From: Chrysomallon squamiferum
Lineage: Eukaryota; Mollusca; Gastropoda; Neomphalida; Peltospiridae
NCBI GenBank assembly: GCA_012295275.1
Contig: CM022666.1
Coordinates: 5,689,558 to 5,753,557, forward strand
DNA: 64,000 bases
Reading direction: 5' to 3'
Part shown: piece by piece, positions 1-11,893 of the stretch
How positions within the stretch are numbered: the first letter of the stretch is position 1
How the letters are laid out: every line of letters begins with the position of its first letter
Position numbers and translations under genes: made by a program
The notes under the pieces: model-generated
The model's database searches: none
What the model was told of the DNA's origin: nothing
Seen by the model: only the letters and a program-made list of their open reading frames with translations

Positions 1-130
1 TTTACGAAAAAGGGTATCTTTCAATGATTATAAAATTTTGTACCTGACATATTGGAATTTAAATTTTTAATTTTTTAATCTAATTTTTTTTTTTTTTTTT
101 AAATACCAGAGACAACTTTAGATGTTCTAT

Positions 131-679
131 TTAAGGGGACAAACTAGACAAATAAACAAAATCTATATTTTTTATGTTATAGAATTGAAAATTGGTGGAA
201 AATATCCCACATATAATGACAGTTAGTTAATGATCCATTGCATGACAATTCTGAACGTGGAAAATTTTCGACTTGCACAAAAAGACATTTGACAGCAGTA
301 ACAAATAGATGGTGATCTTGATTTCCAAAACATGTCCCAATTTTCTTTTGAAAGTCAATGGGTGCTTGCTGATTCCTTTTCCTCAATGACCTCACTTGTT
401 TTGACAGTGTCTCGTGCTTTCTGCAATTTTTCTCATGCAGATTGTAATTGTTTTTGCGAGATATATAACCCGGAAACAAATGCAGACTTTGACTAAAATG
501 TGTAAATTTCAGTGTAAGGCACCTCATAAAATGCATTTTTTTGGACATAATTAAATTTATTTGGACTTTTTAACTTTATGAATAGAAACCTGAATATATT
601 TTGTAAATGGTTGTCAAAATCTAAAAAAAAAAAAAAAAATTTCAAATTTTGTTATTTTTCATTTAGCGTGTCCCCTTAA
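131..679. mobile_element. TTAA-flanked inverted-repeat element (non-autonomous DNA transposon candidate)
   Basis: The left end reads TTAAGGGGACA at 131-141 and the right end is its exact reverse complement at 669-679, so an 11-bp match includes a TTAA at each border. Beyond that the two ends continue as an imperfect inverted match for roughly 40 bp. TTAA target sites are typical of piggyBac and Kolobok superfamilies, but no transposase is recognisable. A minus-strand ORF at 177-548 (123 codons) fills most of the interior; it resembles no family I know and may be a transposase-derived remnant or chance. I infer a MITE-like element of about 549 bp. Confidence 0.6.
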
Positions 680-1916
680 CAAATGCTAACAAAGAATATT
701 GTATAATCCTGAACTGAAGTTCACAAAGGAGATGTACTTCATCAGCTTCAAGTAGATCCTGGTTCTGGTTTTAATCGAGGACTTTTTATTGCTAATGCTA
801 CTGTTCAAAAGCAAATTAAATTACATTTCAGATAAGTATTTACAAATATACTGGAATAAGTTTAAAAGGATTAATTCCAACTGCAAATAACTTTATGAAC
901 AGCAACTACAATTTAATGCAATAAACAGATAAACATTTAAATGAACAAATTTTCAATTAATTCATGAATAAATTCAACATAACCATAGATACTGAAATAC
1001 TGAAATACACAATGACTGCAGGAAATAATCATACATATATTATATGTAGAAAAAAAATATTTTCAGATATCTAATTAACTATATCTTATCTTACATTTGA
1101 TTCATTCTGAACTAAATTCAATGTAACCATAATTGTACTCTGCAATCAGCTGATTCTGTTCTGTGTCAAATTCAATCTGAGCTTCAACAGTCTCCGATTC
1201 AAATCAATACACTTAGAACAACTGTGTCTATCTTTCTATTCTTCAAATTCAAATGTCTTATGATACATCTTTTTCAGTTCCTTCAGTATCATCATACCCT
1301 ATGATCCATTATCAATGTCTGTTCTGAACCCATGGTCACTGAAAAACTTGAGGATAACTTAATAACATTCTGTTCCAGTTTTGGTGTAAATAGATACTGT
1401 ATGATCCTTGTGCTTTTCTAAAAAAAACATTTTCTGATAGCTGAATCTACTGGTAAACAAAAATCTCGCATTTTCATAATTAACTGATCCGCCTGAAGTT
1501 CTATAAAGGAGGACAATGAAAACATATCCATCAGTGTCTTACCAGTAACCTCCATTATAAATTTAGCTGCATCTTCAGCTTGGTCAAAAGGACAATGATG
1601 TTGAATGGTATAACAAATAATTTTATTCTTGTTTTTTTTTGTATTGCAAAGACTACCATTGTTTTTTTTAATTTTTTAATTTTGTTTTTTTTTGTTCCCT
1701 CTATGAATGTATCCTTCAGTTCAGGATTTTGAACATAGTTTAATTTCTTTAACCTATAATGAAAATTACAGCAATTTTTTTTTTTTTTTTATTAGTTTTA
1801 TTTTTTATTTTGATCCTACTTAGCAACTTAAGACTCTTTTAACAAATTATCATATCTGTCCAACAACTTGCTAGAACTCTTCTTTTTAAGAGATTTTATT
1901 TCTTGATTCTTTTTTA
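680..1916. other. Intergenic, AT-rich, no gene recognised
   Basis: No convincing coding potential. Contains T and A homopolymer runs. A 15-bp sequence at 705-719 recurs in inverted orientation at 1714-1728 (about 1 kb apart), close to what chance allows in such skewed sequence. A minus-strand ORF at 1828-2082 overlaps the better ORF at 1917-2471 in another frame and is treated as a shadow. Confidence 0.5.
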
Positions 1917-2471
1917 TTAATAATATTTTTTTCTTCTCAGAGACCGACGGACACGTTTTGAACAATACTGTTTTATTTTTTGACGAATGATACGACGTTG
2001 CATTCTGTATTTGTCCCTGGCCATTAAACATGCATTTAAGGCATTGTTGACTCTTCTCAGCTCTTTCTGTATGGCGGTACATTCACTGCATTTTGCATGT
2101 TTTAATAAGGGCATACGTAAGCTCTCCTCCTCAGCAGAACTTTTCCTTTCACGTATGTTCAATAGCTCACATGTTTCATTGAGAAATAGTTTAATCCTTT
2201 CAGAATTATGTTTCTCATCTCTTTTCAGCATTTCCAGGCGCATACAAATTTGATAAATAGAGTGTAGTATGTAATCAACTGAAGGATAATTCCAGGGAAT
2301 TCCACGTTCTTCACATATCACTTTTAACTGACTGTGCACAGCTGTGCAATCCTTATATTTCATGTACAGGGCAATAACCAGTCCATTTGACAATATGGGA
2401 GCTTCAGAAATTTCAGGGCCAGTATATCTGAAATTGTGTTGTTTCACATTCCCTGTTGTGCCTGAAGCCAT
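1917..2471 (-). CDS. Unrecognised 184-residue protein, single open exon
   Basis: An uninterrupted 184-codon ORF on the minus strand with balanced amino-acid use, unlike the low-complexity ORFs nearby. The first ~80 residues look globular (motifs such as VDYILHSIYQICMRLEMLKR), followed by a Glu/Lys-rich stretch, a CSEC motif near residue 131, and a strongly basic, helix-prone C-terminus rich in Arg, Lys and Gln, ending in a double tyrosine. I recognise no family. An AATAAA hexamer (minus strand, 1913-1918) overlaps the stop codon, which suggests a compact gene, a retrocopy or a transposon-encoded protein. The start is the first ATG; no splice acceptor is evident upstream, and no signal peptide is seen. 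It could be a real small gene, one exon of a larger one, or a transposon ORF. Confidence 0.45.
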   Translation of the reverse strand: MASGTTGNVKQHNFRYTGPEISEAPILSNGLVIALYMKYKDCTAVHSQLKVICEERGIPWNYPSVDYILHSIYQICMRLEMLKRDEKHNSERIKLFLNETCELLNIRERKSSAEEESLRMPLLKHAKCSECTAIQKELRRVNNALNACLMARDKYRMQRRIIRQKIKQYCSKRVRRSLRRKKYY

Positions 2472-4974
2472 GTTTGATAACTTTTACAGCAATAAGAAAT
2501 ATTTTTAATTGAGTGTGAGGTAAGCAGGACTATTTCTCATTGCATACAATGCAATATGCATCAAGTCACATTTACAATGTGCTAACAGATAATGTTAAAA
2601 TAAGTAATATGTTTAACAGGTAAGCAGGACAAATTCAGTTAATTTATGAACTGTTGATATTTGTTTTTATGAGTCATATAGAACATGACATCTTCTAAGT
2701 CCTGTTTATGACTGCATACAGCAACTTGATGTAGTTTCAGAAATATGGTGTAAACAGTAGAATTTTGTTTTATTTAATCAACCTGCAATTCATTAAAAAA
2801 TATGTATAAATATATTACTGAAAAAATATAATATTAATAAAATCTGAACTAACTTTTTAAATATATTGGATATTTTCTTTGTGGTAATTGTTTGTGTGTA
2901 TGTGTGAGAGGAGTACATCTAGGTACAACAAATAAGACATTTTTATGATTTAAATACTAGAGAGACCTATTTTCAAACACAACCAGTCTGGATCATTATT
3001 TTATTAGATAACTTGATAATCCTGAAAATATGTTTCGTAAAATGAAATATGAAATTTTGTTTTTAAATTTTTAGGTTTTTTTTCGTTTTGATAACATATT
3101 GTCTTTTGATGCTTGAACAAATAAATACAAACAGTAAAATAAAATATTGCAGATAATCTGAATTGTCAGATTAAACAATTTTATGTTTTTATAACACCCT
3201 ATAGACTAATATTCACATATCTATTTAAATCAAGGTAAAAAAGTTGGAAGTAGTTTGGAAAAACATGCATTTTTATTTTAAACTGTTTGATAAGTGAATT
3301 TTATTAACATATTTATTTTTATCGAATGATTTTTAAGAGCATTTTGTAGCCGATATCATACAAATAAAGAAAATTGACACAAACGTAAATAAATAAATAA
3401 ATAAATAATATAATATAATATAATATAAAAATAAATAAAAATAAAAAATGAGGATCGTCCCAATTTCTACTTACCTCCCTTGATTTAAACGACAAAGAAT
3501 GTCAGACGCTGTTTTTGCTTTTTTTATTTTTTATTTATTTTAAAAGTTTAATTTTAAAGTTTAATGTCTGAAATTTTATGTAATATTTCTTATGATGTTT
3601 CTTTATTTTTTTTTTTTTTTTTTATAACTGTTCCAAAATAATTTCGAACTATATCTTGAACTAAGATTACCGATAATTTTTTGGATAACTAAATGCATTC
3701 ATACTATACGTTCTCATAATAGTGTTATTGATACCATATCGGTTCTCTAATCGCTATTTGTGTGATGTAGAATAGAGAAAGAGAGACAGAGAAAAAAAAA
3801 AGAAATAGACACAAACTTTGCTAAGCTAAGTTAGAACTAGTCTGTTGCTTTAATAATAGAACGACCCAAAAAAAGAAAAGAAAAAAAGATGATTATTATA
3901 CTTACATTTAGTATTCTTCTCAAGCAAAAAAGTCATATGTTTCAAAAAAGAAATTCATAGATGACTAATTTAAATATAGAAAAAAACGAAAAAACCCGGT
4001 TTCTGCGAGTTTTAGGCTAATGGCGACGTCTGCTCGCCGTTTGGTTATGTTGCGTGGCGGGAAACGAGTGCGCATGTGTTGAAAATAATTTTCCCAGATA
4101 GGTTAGACCGCAATTCATTTTGCTTCCGTATTATTTGGCACAAATAGTTAAAACACCAATAGAAAGACCGGCACTCGCTGTTCGCTAGGTAAATAGAAGG
4201 AGTTCTAGAACTTCTAAATTGAAATACATCTTGCTTTCATCATTGTAGGACATTAAATACAGTGAATACATCAAATTTAATTCAATTTTTTTTGAATTGG
4301 ACGTGGGCACGTAAAAAGAGTTCTCCATACCATACCAATTTTTTTTTTTCTTTTTTTTTTTTTTCAATTGGTATCAAGGCTCAGCGATTCGAATTTAAAA
4401 AAGAAATATTTGATAAGAAATTTATTTTTGAAACTGGCATTTTATCAAATTGGTATGAAGTTTTTAAATTTTCTGATCAACCTGACTTTGGAAAATCATC
4501 AAAATCAGCGTTCAGTTTAAGTTAGTAGGTATGTAAATACATTTTTAAAAACAAATAGTAATAACTTAAAAACAAATAAAATAAAATTGACGCTTCTAAA
4601 TTAAATGTTTGAATTTAAGTATATGCCACAAAAGATTTTTTACTTTTGTAGTTAATACATACTTCATACATAAAGTAGTCAAAGTTAGAATATTTCTATG
4701 GATGGATGGATGGGTAGAAGATAGCGCAAAACACGAAAACGTTGAAACATTGCTGATTCATTCTTTTATCCAAAATGTTTGGACTGGAAATGTTTAAAAG
4801 TTCAGAATTTTTTTTCATATTTTGGGAAAATAAAGAATTAGCCTCAGTGTAAGATCTAAGATCTTCTTCAAATTCCCAACAATCACTGGCCTCACTGTTA
4901 TTTTTACATAAATTTGGAAAATATCATATTTTAAGCTAATGTGGATTTCCTTAAAATATTTAACAAGCTAAAGC

Positions 4975-5012
<38 letters not shown>

Positions 5013-5277
5013 GTAGTAGTAGTAGTAGTAGTCGTAGTTGCAGCTTCAGCAAAGAAAAAGAAACCAAATGAAAAAGGCAGAATATTAAGCATTAGTAGTA
5101 ACAGTAGTATAAGAAATTGAAGCAGCAGCAGAACCAACCGCATCATTAACAAAACGAAAAAATGTAACAGAGATGATGGTGATGGTGATGAAATAGGAGA
5201 AAGAAAAATGTTAAAAAATAAAAAGATGAAGAAGAACAAGAAGAAAGAAAAAACTATAAATATATATATATTCTTAC
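2472..5277. other. Unannotated stretch between the 184-codon ORF and the SMB gene
   Basis: Mostly AT-rich sequence with homopolymers. A CpG-containing patch at about 4010-4200 stands out from its surroundings, includes an ATGGCGAC motif near 4020 and ends in a possible donor (CTAG|GTAAAT near 4186), so it could be a promoter with a non-coding first exon; no coding match was found. (AAT)n and (GTA)n arrays lie at about 4979-5030. If the somatomedin-B gene continues, its 3' exons should be in this stretch, but I could not identify them. Confidence 0.35.
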
Positions 5278-7083
5278 CGCATATCTGATGGTAATCTAGA
5301 CAGCAATCGTGGTAGCGCCTGCACGCGTTGTTGCACTGGCAGCTCTTTGACGTGTCCAGAGGCGCCCCACATCGTCCCACACAAAGATCTACAGCTGCAA
5401 CAGCGAACACGACCCGAGGGTGAGAATAGGAAATTTAAAAGGAACAAGATGAAAGTAAACTCGCTTGTATGCGTTTCAGAAGAAATCCATAAAATCCGCA
5501 GATTATCAAGATATATACCGTATATACTTGTGTACAAGGCGACCTTATGTATAAGTCGATGTGTATTTTAAGACCAAAAATTGCCTCATTTTAGGTATTA
5601 GTTGTGTATAAGTCGACTGTAGATTCCAGGCACCGTCACTATTTTTAGACCAGTGTGACAGTGCCATGAAGGCCTACATTGTACGCCTACTGTAACATAA
5701 CTTGCACGAGCTGTAACTTGCACGAACATACCATAATAACGTAAATGCATGTATTACACGAGCTATAGCCTAAATGTATCATAAATAGTATCTCTTTAAT
5801 GTAATTGGTCTAACATGGAGACCTAACTTACCGTTATATTTAGCCGTTCTATAATTTCCAAAATTTGTCGGTAGTGGATATTAATGACGGTTGCAATATT
5901 ATTTCACCAAATTCTTTACAATTACACAAGTGAGTTTTGTTTATGAAATTAGGACCGATATTTAGTGCAATTTGGCAGAGAAGTCTGCATTCCTAGATCA
6001 TTGCAAGACGCCGTAAGGCATAACGCCGTACTGACGGTTTTCTCGCTTTAAAATGTATTTTTATGTCATTAAACGGAAGAATATCATGTTTTACATTCAT
6101 AATTGATTTTGTTATTTAATTTTTCAAAATTTTTTATACGATAAATTATATTTTTGAAAAGCTGAAAGACCGCGATTATTTTAGATGCATCCCGTAGCAA
6201 AAAATAGTCAAAATGGCGACTCTTCAGCAACAGCTACAAAAGCATTACCTATGCATAAGTCGACCCCCAAAATATTACCTTAATATAGTCTCCCAAAAAT
6301 TCGACTTTTACACAAGTATATACGGTATATACATATATATGTACACACACACACACAGATATATACGTACATACACACACACATATATGGATAGATAAAT
6401 ACATAAATACATACATACGTACTTACATACATATTTATACGTGTGCATATACTTATGTGTATGCATGTTTCCATTTCGTAAATTTTATCTTTACTCCCTG
6501 CAAATAGTTCTGTTTTTTTTTTTTTTCTCTCAAAAACTCCTAGTGCTGGCACGTTTTACATTTACACTCTGTCAGCATCCCGCTTTCCCTGTCCTTTTTA
6601 ATACATGCCATATACTGTTTCCACATTATCAACACCAATTAATCACAGCTGTTAAATTCATTAGATACATACATGCATAGATACACACACACACACATAC
6701 ATACATACATACATACATACATACATACATACATACATACATACATACATAGATACATACATACATACATGATTGCATACGTAAATACATACATGAATAC
6801 ACATATACGTACATGCGTGTACATTTACACATTCATTTATTACATACGTACATGCATGTATAAATATACACACACATATACACACACATACGTACAAAAC
6901 CCCACATACAACCACCAGACATTCACACACTCATATCCAAGCACACAGTGACAAAGACTGTACTAACAATGTTAGATATCTAACACTTCAAAACGTACCA
7001 GAATATTTACACTTACCGATAAACCCATGGACTACTGACACTTGACCAAGCAGTAACAGAACAATTCCTAAACACGTGTTCAT
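5278..7083 (-). CDS. Secreted somatomedin-B domain protein, 5' part (two exons)
   Basis: Exon 1 (7083 down to 7017) encodes a classic signal peptide of 22 residues beginning MNTC, with the hydrophobic core LGIVLLLLGQVSVV, and ends in a G|GTAAGT donor in phase 1. Exon 2 (5394 down to 5278, 117 nt) has a TTGCAG acceptor and CG|GTAAGA donor, phase 1 on both sides. It encodes a single somatomedin-B domain with the expected eight cysteines, including RCG, CQC, C..Y.DCC.DY and a final ICG. SMB domains are compact disulfide knots in extracellular proteins such as vitronectin, ENPPs, PRG4 and EndoU-type nucleases. A 1-1 phase exon is typical of shuffled extracellular modules. The next exon, which would show which protein this is, was not found, so the gene is incomplete here. 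The intron between the two exons hosts a DNA-transposon remnant. Confidence 0.75.
5512..6331. mobile_element. Inverted-repeat DNA transposon remnant (TA-flanked) inside the SMB gene intron
   Basis: A 23-bp sequence at 5512-5534 (core ACCGTATATACTTGTGTA) is repeated exactly in inverted orientation at 6309-6331. With a TA target duplication the element proper would run from about 5518 to 6325 (0.8 kb). Just inside both ends lie further related motifs containing ATAAGTCGA, as expected for subterminal repeats. The interior has no transposase reading frame, so this is a non-autonomous or deleted copy, probably Tc1/mariner-type from the TA borders. The superfamily assignment is inference. Confidence 0.7.
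6340..6960. repeat. Compound CATA / CACA microsatellite region
   Basis: Arrays of TACA and CA repeats (clearest at about 6694-6760) interspersed with degenerate copies. The predicted ORFs here on both strands are repeat translations (YIHTYIHT, VCMYVCMY) and are not genes. The region lies in the SMB gene's first intron. Confidence 0.85.
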
Positions 7084-7192
7084 TCTGACAGCCTGTTACA
7101 GAAAGAATGTTAAGAGTTCAACAACGTTTTATAACGATTTCAACGTTAAGGTGACCTGTACCATGAAAATACGCATACATTCCATGCAAATA

Positions 7193-7233
<41 letters not shown>

Positions 7234-8066
7234 GATGTTACTTGATCACTTTCACAACCCTGTAGAAAAGACACTTTTTAAACTATTAATGATTAGATGA
7301 CGTATTTCTTTTCGTCATTGTGTCTTTTCGTCACATTCAGAGAGATTTAGACAAGGAAACAGCTCTTTAATACCTTTTTACATGTCAAGGATTTTATGTT
7401 TTGTTTCCCTCTCGCCGTTACGTCATAACAGCTAAAACTATTCACCGCAGTATCAGTATTAGTTTATCATCAGGGAAGTAAGTCATGTCACGTGATTTTT
7501 TTTTTTTTTTTTTTTTTTAGCGAACGATTTAAATGTTTGTTTTCTCAAAGGACTTAAGGTACCTTTTCACGGACCATGACACGTAATGACTTACCACTGT
7601 TTTCTTTCGTCACGAACTAAACAGATGTCATTTTTTTATCTTATTAAGGATTGCCCTGGGTTGTCGTTGATTAGTTTAGGGGTGTTTTTTTGCGTTTTTC
7701 TTTTCTTTTATGTGTTTTTTTTTTTTTTTGGGGGGGGTGTTGTTTTGTTTTATTTGTTTTGAATTATTTCTTTTTCTGTCTATTTTATTTTGTTTTATTG
7801 TTGTTGTTGTTTTTTAACCTCATGACATCATGAACTCAAAATATTACATTATGAATGAATGATGAACAAAAAGATTTTAAAATTTGATTTCACAAACCGC
7901 AGCTGCAACAGAAACAACAACAACAACAACAACAATATCAACAATAACAACAATACCTACATTAATTTTAATTATTAATCAAAAAAAAAAAAAAAATACA
8001 AAATATAAACGATGATGATGATGGTATGATAATAGTATTATTAATATTAATATTAATATTAATAAC

Positions 8067-8118
<52 letters not shown>

Positions 8119-8603
8119 CAATAATACATTTTTAAATTCTTGTTACTAATCCAGTGGAAAGGTAGTTTTTCTTTGGTCTATTTTATGTATTTTGTACTTT
8201 ATACCTACGGTGACCCATTTACATATCACCCCATGGAATTTTATCTTGTATATCGCAAGAGAATGACCTTGCATTAGATTTGATTACGTGTCTTGTATCA
8301 GTGGTTCCTAACACTTTATCTTTCTACGTTCCATTCAATATAATTTTGAAGATTCGGCTTCTTATGGTTATGTCCAAACTAAATCTGTCATCAAACCTTC
8401 TGAACACTAGGGCTGGTAGTAAAATGATTTTCTAGGCCTCTTTTGAAAATCATCTCTCAGACTATTTGGAATTAGTTGTTAGATTGGTTATTTTGAAATG
8501 ATATGAAATGAAAAAGAATGCTCTTAAGAAATAATAATAATAACAACAACAACAGTAAATAAATAGAAAAATAAATAAATAAATAAAATAAAATAAAGAA
8601 ATA
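7084..8603. other. Intergenic region upstream of the SMB gene
   Basis: Holds the presumed 5' flank of the SMB gene, an (ATT)n array near 7195-7232, several poly-T runs, a (GTT)n patch near 7800, (ACA)n near 7915 and an (AAT)n array near 8068-8115. No gene is recognised on either strand. Confidence 0.5.
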
Positions 8604-9215
8604 CAGTGGTACCTCGACTTTTCCGAGTTACGAGCATTCGCCCGGTCGAGTTTTTGCTTTGAGTTGCGAGCTAAATCCGAGTTGCGATCTAAAATCAGTT
8701 ACGCCGCCACTAGTTGGCGCAACGAAAAACATAACATCCGGCCAGCATCCCGCGTATCAATCGTTATACTTGACGTGGTTACCATCGCCGCGGAATCATC
8801 TCTGTTGTGTTCTGCTCGCGTTTTGTGCAGTATTTTGCCATATTTTGTTTTTCTGGCAGTGGATCCTAAGAAAGTGAGTGCAAAGGTCAGTACTGAGAAG
8901 AAGAAGCGGATGATGTCCATTGAATTAAAGCTTGAATTCAGAGAAAAACATGAGCAAGGAATGTATGTAACCGAGTTGGCTAGCCAGTACGAGCGTAGTA
9001 CTTCTACGATAGTCTTTTTTTTTTTTTTTTTTTTTTTTTTGTTGTTGTTGTTGTTTTTATACTATGTTTGTCATTTATGAATACATTTTTCTTGTTTAAA
9101 AACACATCAAAAAAAAAAAAAAATGGGAACGGATTAATTGTATTTCAATTAATTTCAGTTGGAAAAATTGATTTATACGAGCAATCTGAGAAACTCGTAA
9201 GTCAAGTTACCGCTG
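8604..9215 (+). mobile_element. Deleted Tigger/pogo-type DNA transposon
   Basis: The left terminus CAGTGGTACCTCGACTT (8604-8620) is the textbook Tigger/pogo end. The right terminus (reading inwards CAGCGGTAACTTGACTT, ending at 9215) is its imperfect inverted partner, and both are flanked by TA (8602-8603, 9216-9217). The interior keeps only the transposase N-terminus: within the ORF at 8664-9080, a segment around MSIELKLEFREKHEQGMYV matches the CENP-B/Tigger N-terminal helix-turn-helix. It then runs into a poly-T tract at about 9017-9040 where the rest of the transposase is missing. This is a 612-bp internally deleted, inactive copy. Confidence 0.85.
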
Positions 9216-9217
9216 TA

Positions 9218-11690
9218 TTTTAAAACAAAGACAACAAAATACATAGTACAGTATGTTGAAGCCCGCTTTAAATTGGTCGCACTGATATCCATATAAAATA
9301 AGACTTACCATCCTTCTTCTGGAACAATTGGTCATGAGTTAATACCCTTTACAATATGGAGATTTGATCCCTGATTATCACCGAATTTTGCGAACTAACC
9401 CAGTATTAATAAAAAAATTTAATGAATAAAATTTAATTATGGATAGATTTCAAATATGGTTTATTTACAATTCTAATATACAGCTTTTTTTAAAGGATAA
9501 AACTCCGAGTTAAATATCTCCACCTATATATCACAGATATCCTGTACTATCAATAACTAGCAAGCAATATCACTTCTGTTTATCATTTAACCAGAAGACT
9601 TGACATAATCGTAACTACATTGAGGCGATTGAGGCAAATGCCGAGAGAAACGATATCCGTTGAACGAATTCGCTTATATCTACGATTACCGTTGCGATGA
9701 AAGACATAACTGACCTCAAAAAACCAGACGTCAAAGAGATATACTGAACATCTGATGATTTAAAGCATACAGTCTCCTTTTCACACGTTTCAGTCTTAGC
9801 CCGTTTCTCGCCCTGATGAAATGTATACTGACATTTAGTGTCACTATAGCGCTCAAGTTATATCTCTGAAAAACTGACCCCTCGCCCCAATTTTTTTGCC
9901 CCGCTCCATCGGCGATTAAGTGTTTTTGTCTCATTTCAAAAAGAGTCCAGTTAAACATTTTGATTAATTTAACGTTCGTTCATTTATCCTTTTAAATGTT
10001 TTGAACGCCAGGAAAATTAAATATAACAAAATCTTAGAGTTTTATAAGTTTATTAATTCACAACACAATATTCAATACAAAAGATATTATAAATGATTTA
10101 AGCAAAGAATTTTTGGGGTACTTTTTAAATTATTATTTCCATTACAATTTCGCACACAATGGGATTATTTTCTGCAGCATGTTTTATTTAAAAAAAATAA
10201 AGTAAAAGACAAAACTAACCAAAGAATATAAAAACCAAATTGTGTTAAAACAAATACATAAATAAATTAGAGAGACTTCAAATGTTAATTTAAAACAAGG
10301 ATCAGCAAACGTTTTAGACAATCAACCTTTTCATGAAATTCTTGATCTCTCATTAACATACAAAATAAATAAATATATATTATAAATAATAAATTTTTGT
10401 ATTTGAGTATAATAATTGCTTCACCCTTTTCCTTCATAACTGATTCTCAATAAGATTAATTTCATCTTTGTATTTGAATTGTCCCATTGATTCCCAGGGA
10501 CTGCTACTTACTAGCTGCCAACCCCTAATTAAATAGAAATCCCAAAACAGTATAATACTAAATGCCAAAAACACAAAAAAAAAAAAAATAAATAACGAAA
10601 CAAATTCATAAACAATATAAAATACTGAGTCAAAGTTATAAGTCAAAATACATGTAATTAATAAAATATTAATGCTAAAGAAAAGTAAAGAATCAAATAA
10701 CAACAATAAAATGAACCACCATAAATAATAATGAAACAATTATTTTTCTAAAATTCATTTCTAATGCTCTTTCTGCTAGAGGACATTATTTACTAAAGAA
10801 TCCTGGTAGAAAACTCTAACTTTTTCAAGCGAATTGAGAACACATGCAATGTCAGGTGTTTCCTTCAAACAGTTATAATATTCAAATTGTGTGTAATATA
10901 CAGCTTAATACTATTTTGGTAAAGCTTACTTTTAACATCATCAGCTACAACAACAACAACAGCGACAGCAACAAAACAAAATATGAAATACGGATAAGTA
11001 TTTCAAATTAATTTTCAAGCTTTCCGATTTTTTGATGTTTTCAGGACTATGTACAGATTCATTTACGTTTAAAAGAAACCAAAATAATCTATGATTAAAT
11101 AATATTAATAATAAAACAGCCAGAACAGAACTTAAATAGTATTTAAGACAATAATATAATAAAAATGACAAGTGAAATACAGTAGCAATAACAAATAACT
11201 GATATTACAATAGAAAACAACAGCAAAAATAAATAATTAAAATGAATCAGAATACAAAAAAAAAAGATTAAAATGAAACAACATCAAAAATTTAAATAAC
11301 TGGTGAAGCAATAATAACTTCAAACATGTTTCAATATTCCTGTTTTGCTGAACTGAAGCATATACCAAAACATAAATTTTATAAAGCCTGATCATAAAAC
11401 TGATAAATAATTTCTAAAATAAAAAATTCTACTATTTAAATGAAATAAATTTACAATTAGTTATTTAACAAGTGTGTAAATATTATCTTGACTTTGATTT
11501 TATCATTACATCACAAAAAGTTACTCTTTTTTTTTTTAACATTTAGATTTCATTTTAAAAAATTTCAGTAAACATTTGAACATTTTTATTATTATTATTT
11601 TCTTTTTTTTAGCTTGGTATATAAACAAATTGATATAGTATTTTTAACAAAAAATTGCCTGACAGAAATGTGAAGAAGATAGGCTTAACC
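9218..11690. other. Intergenic region, no gene recognised
   Basis: AT-rich sequence between the Tigger remnant and the 3' end of the guanylate cyclase. A moderately GC-richer patch at about 9590-9960 includes a 75-codon minus-strand ORF (9731-9958) without recognisable motifs. The ORFs at 10434-10739 and 10941-11171 are hydrophobic translations of A/T-rich DNA and are not supported as genes. Confidence 0.5.
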
Positions 11691-11696
11691 TTTATT
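11691..11696 (-). terminator. Candidate polyadenylation signal of the NIT guanylate cyclase
   Basis: AATAAA on the minus strand about 200 bp downstream of the cyclase stop codon. Other AATAAA-like hexamers occur in this AT-rich flank, so this is only the most plausibly placed one. Confidence 0.35.
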
Positions 11697-11893
11697 ATGT
11701 ATAGGATTAAAATATTTCATATCCATGTCTATGTCCATAGGTATATCTATATCTATATCTCTGCATGAAGCAAATGTTACGGAATATAATCCAGGTTAAA
11801 AATATAAAAAAAAAAATATATATATATATATATCTGTTCTTTGTTTCATACAAAAGCCACGAACAGCATGGACTTTGAGAATGAACCATTTTT

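Noticed and set aside
705-1728. 15-bp inverted repeat pair (705-719 and 1714-1728) as transposon ends
   Set aside because: Length is near chance expectation for the window and there is no target-site duplication.
4010-4200. CpG-containing patch as a coding exon
   Set aside because: Open frames are short and have no similarity; kept only as a possible promoter within a region note.
4931-5410. 159-codon minus ORF as one protein (SMB plus hydrophobic tail)
   Set aside because: After the SMB domain it reads through a clear donor (GCG|GTAAGA) into low-complexity intron.
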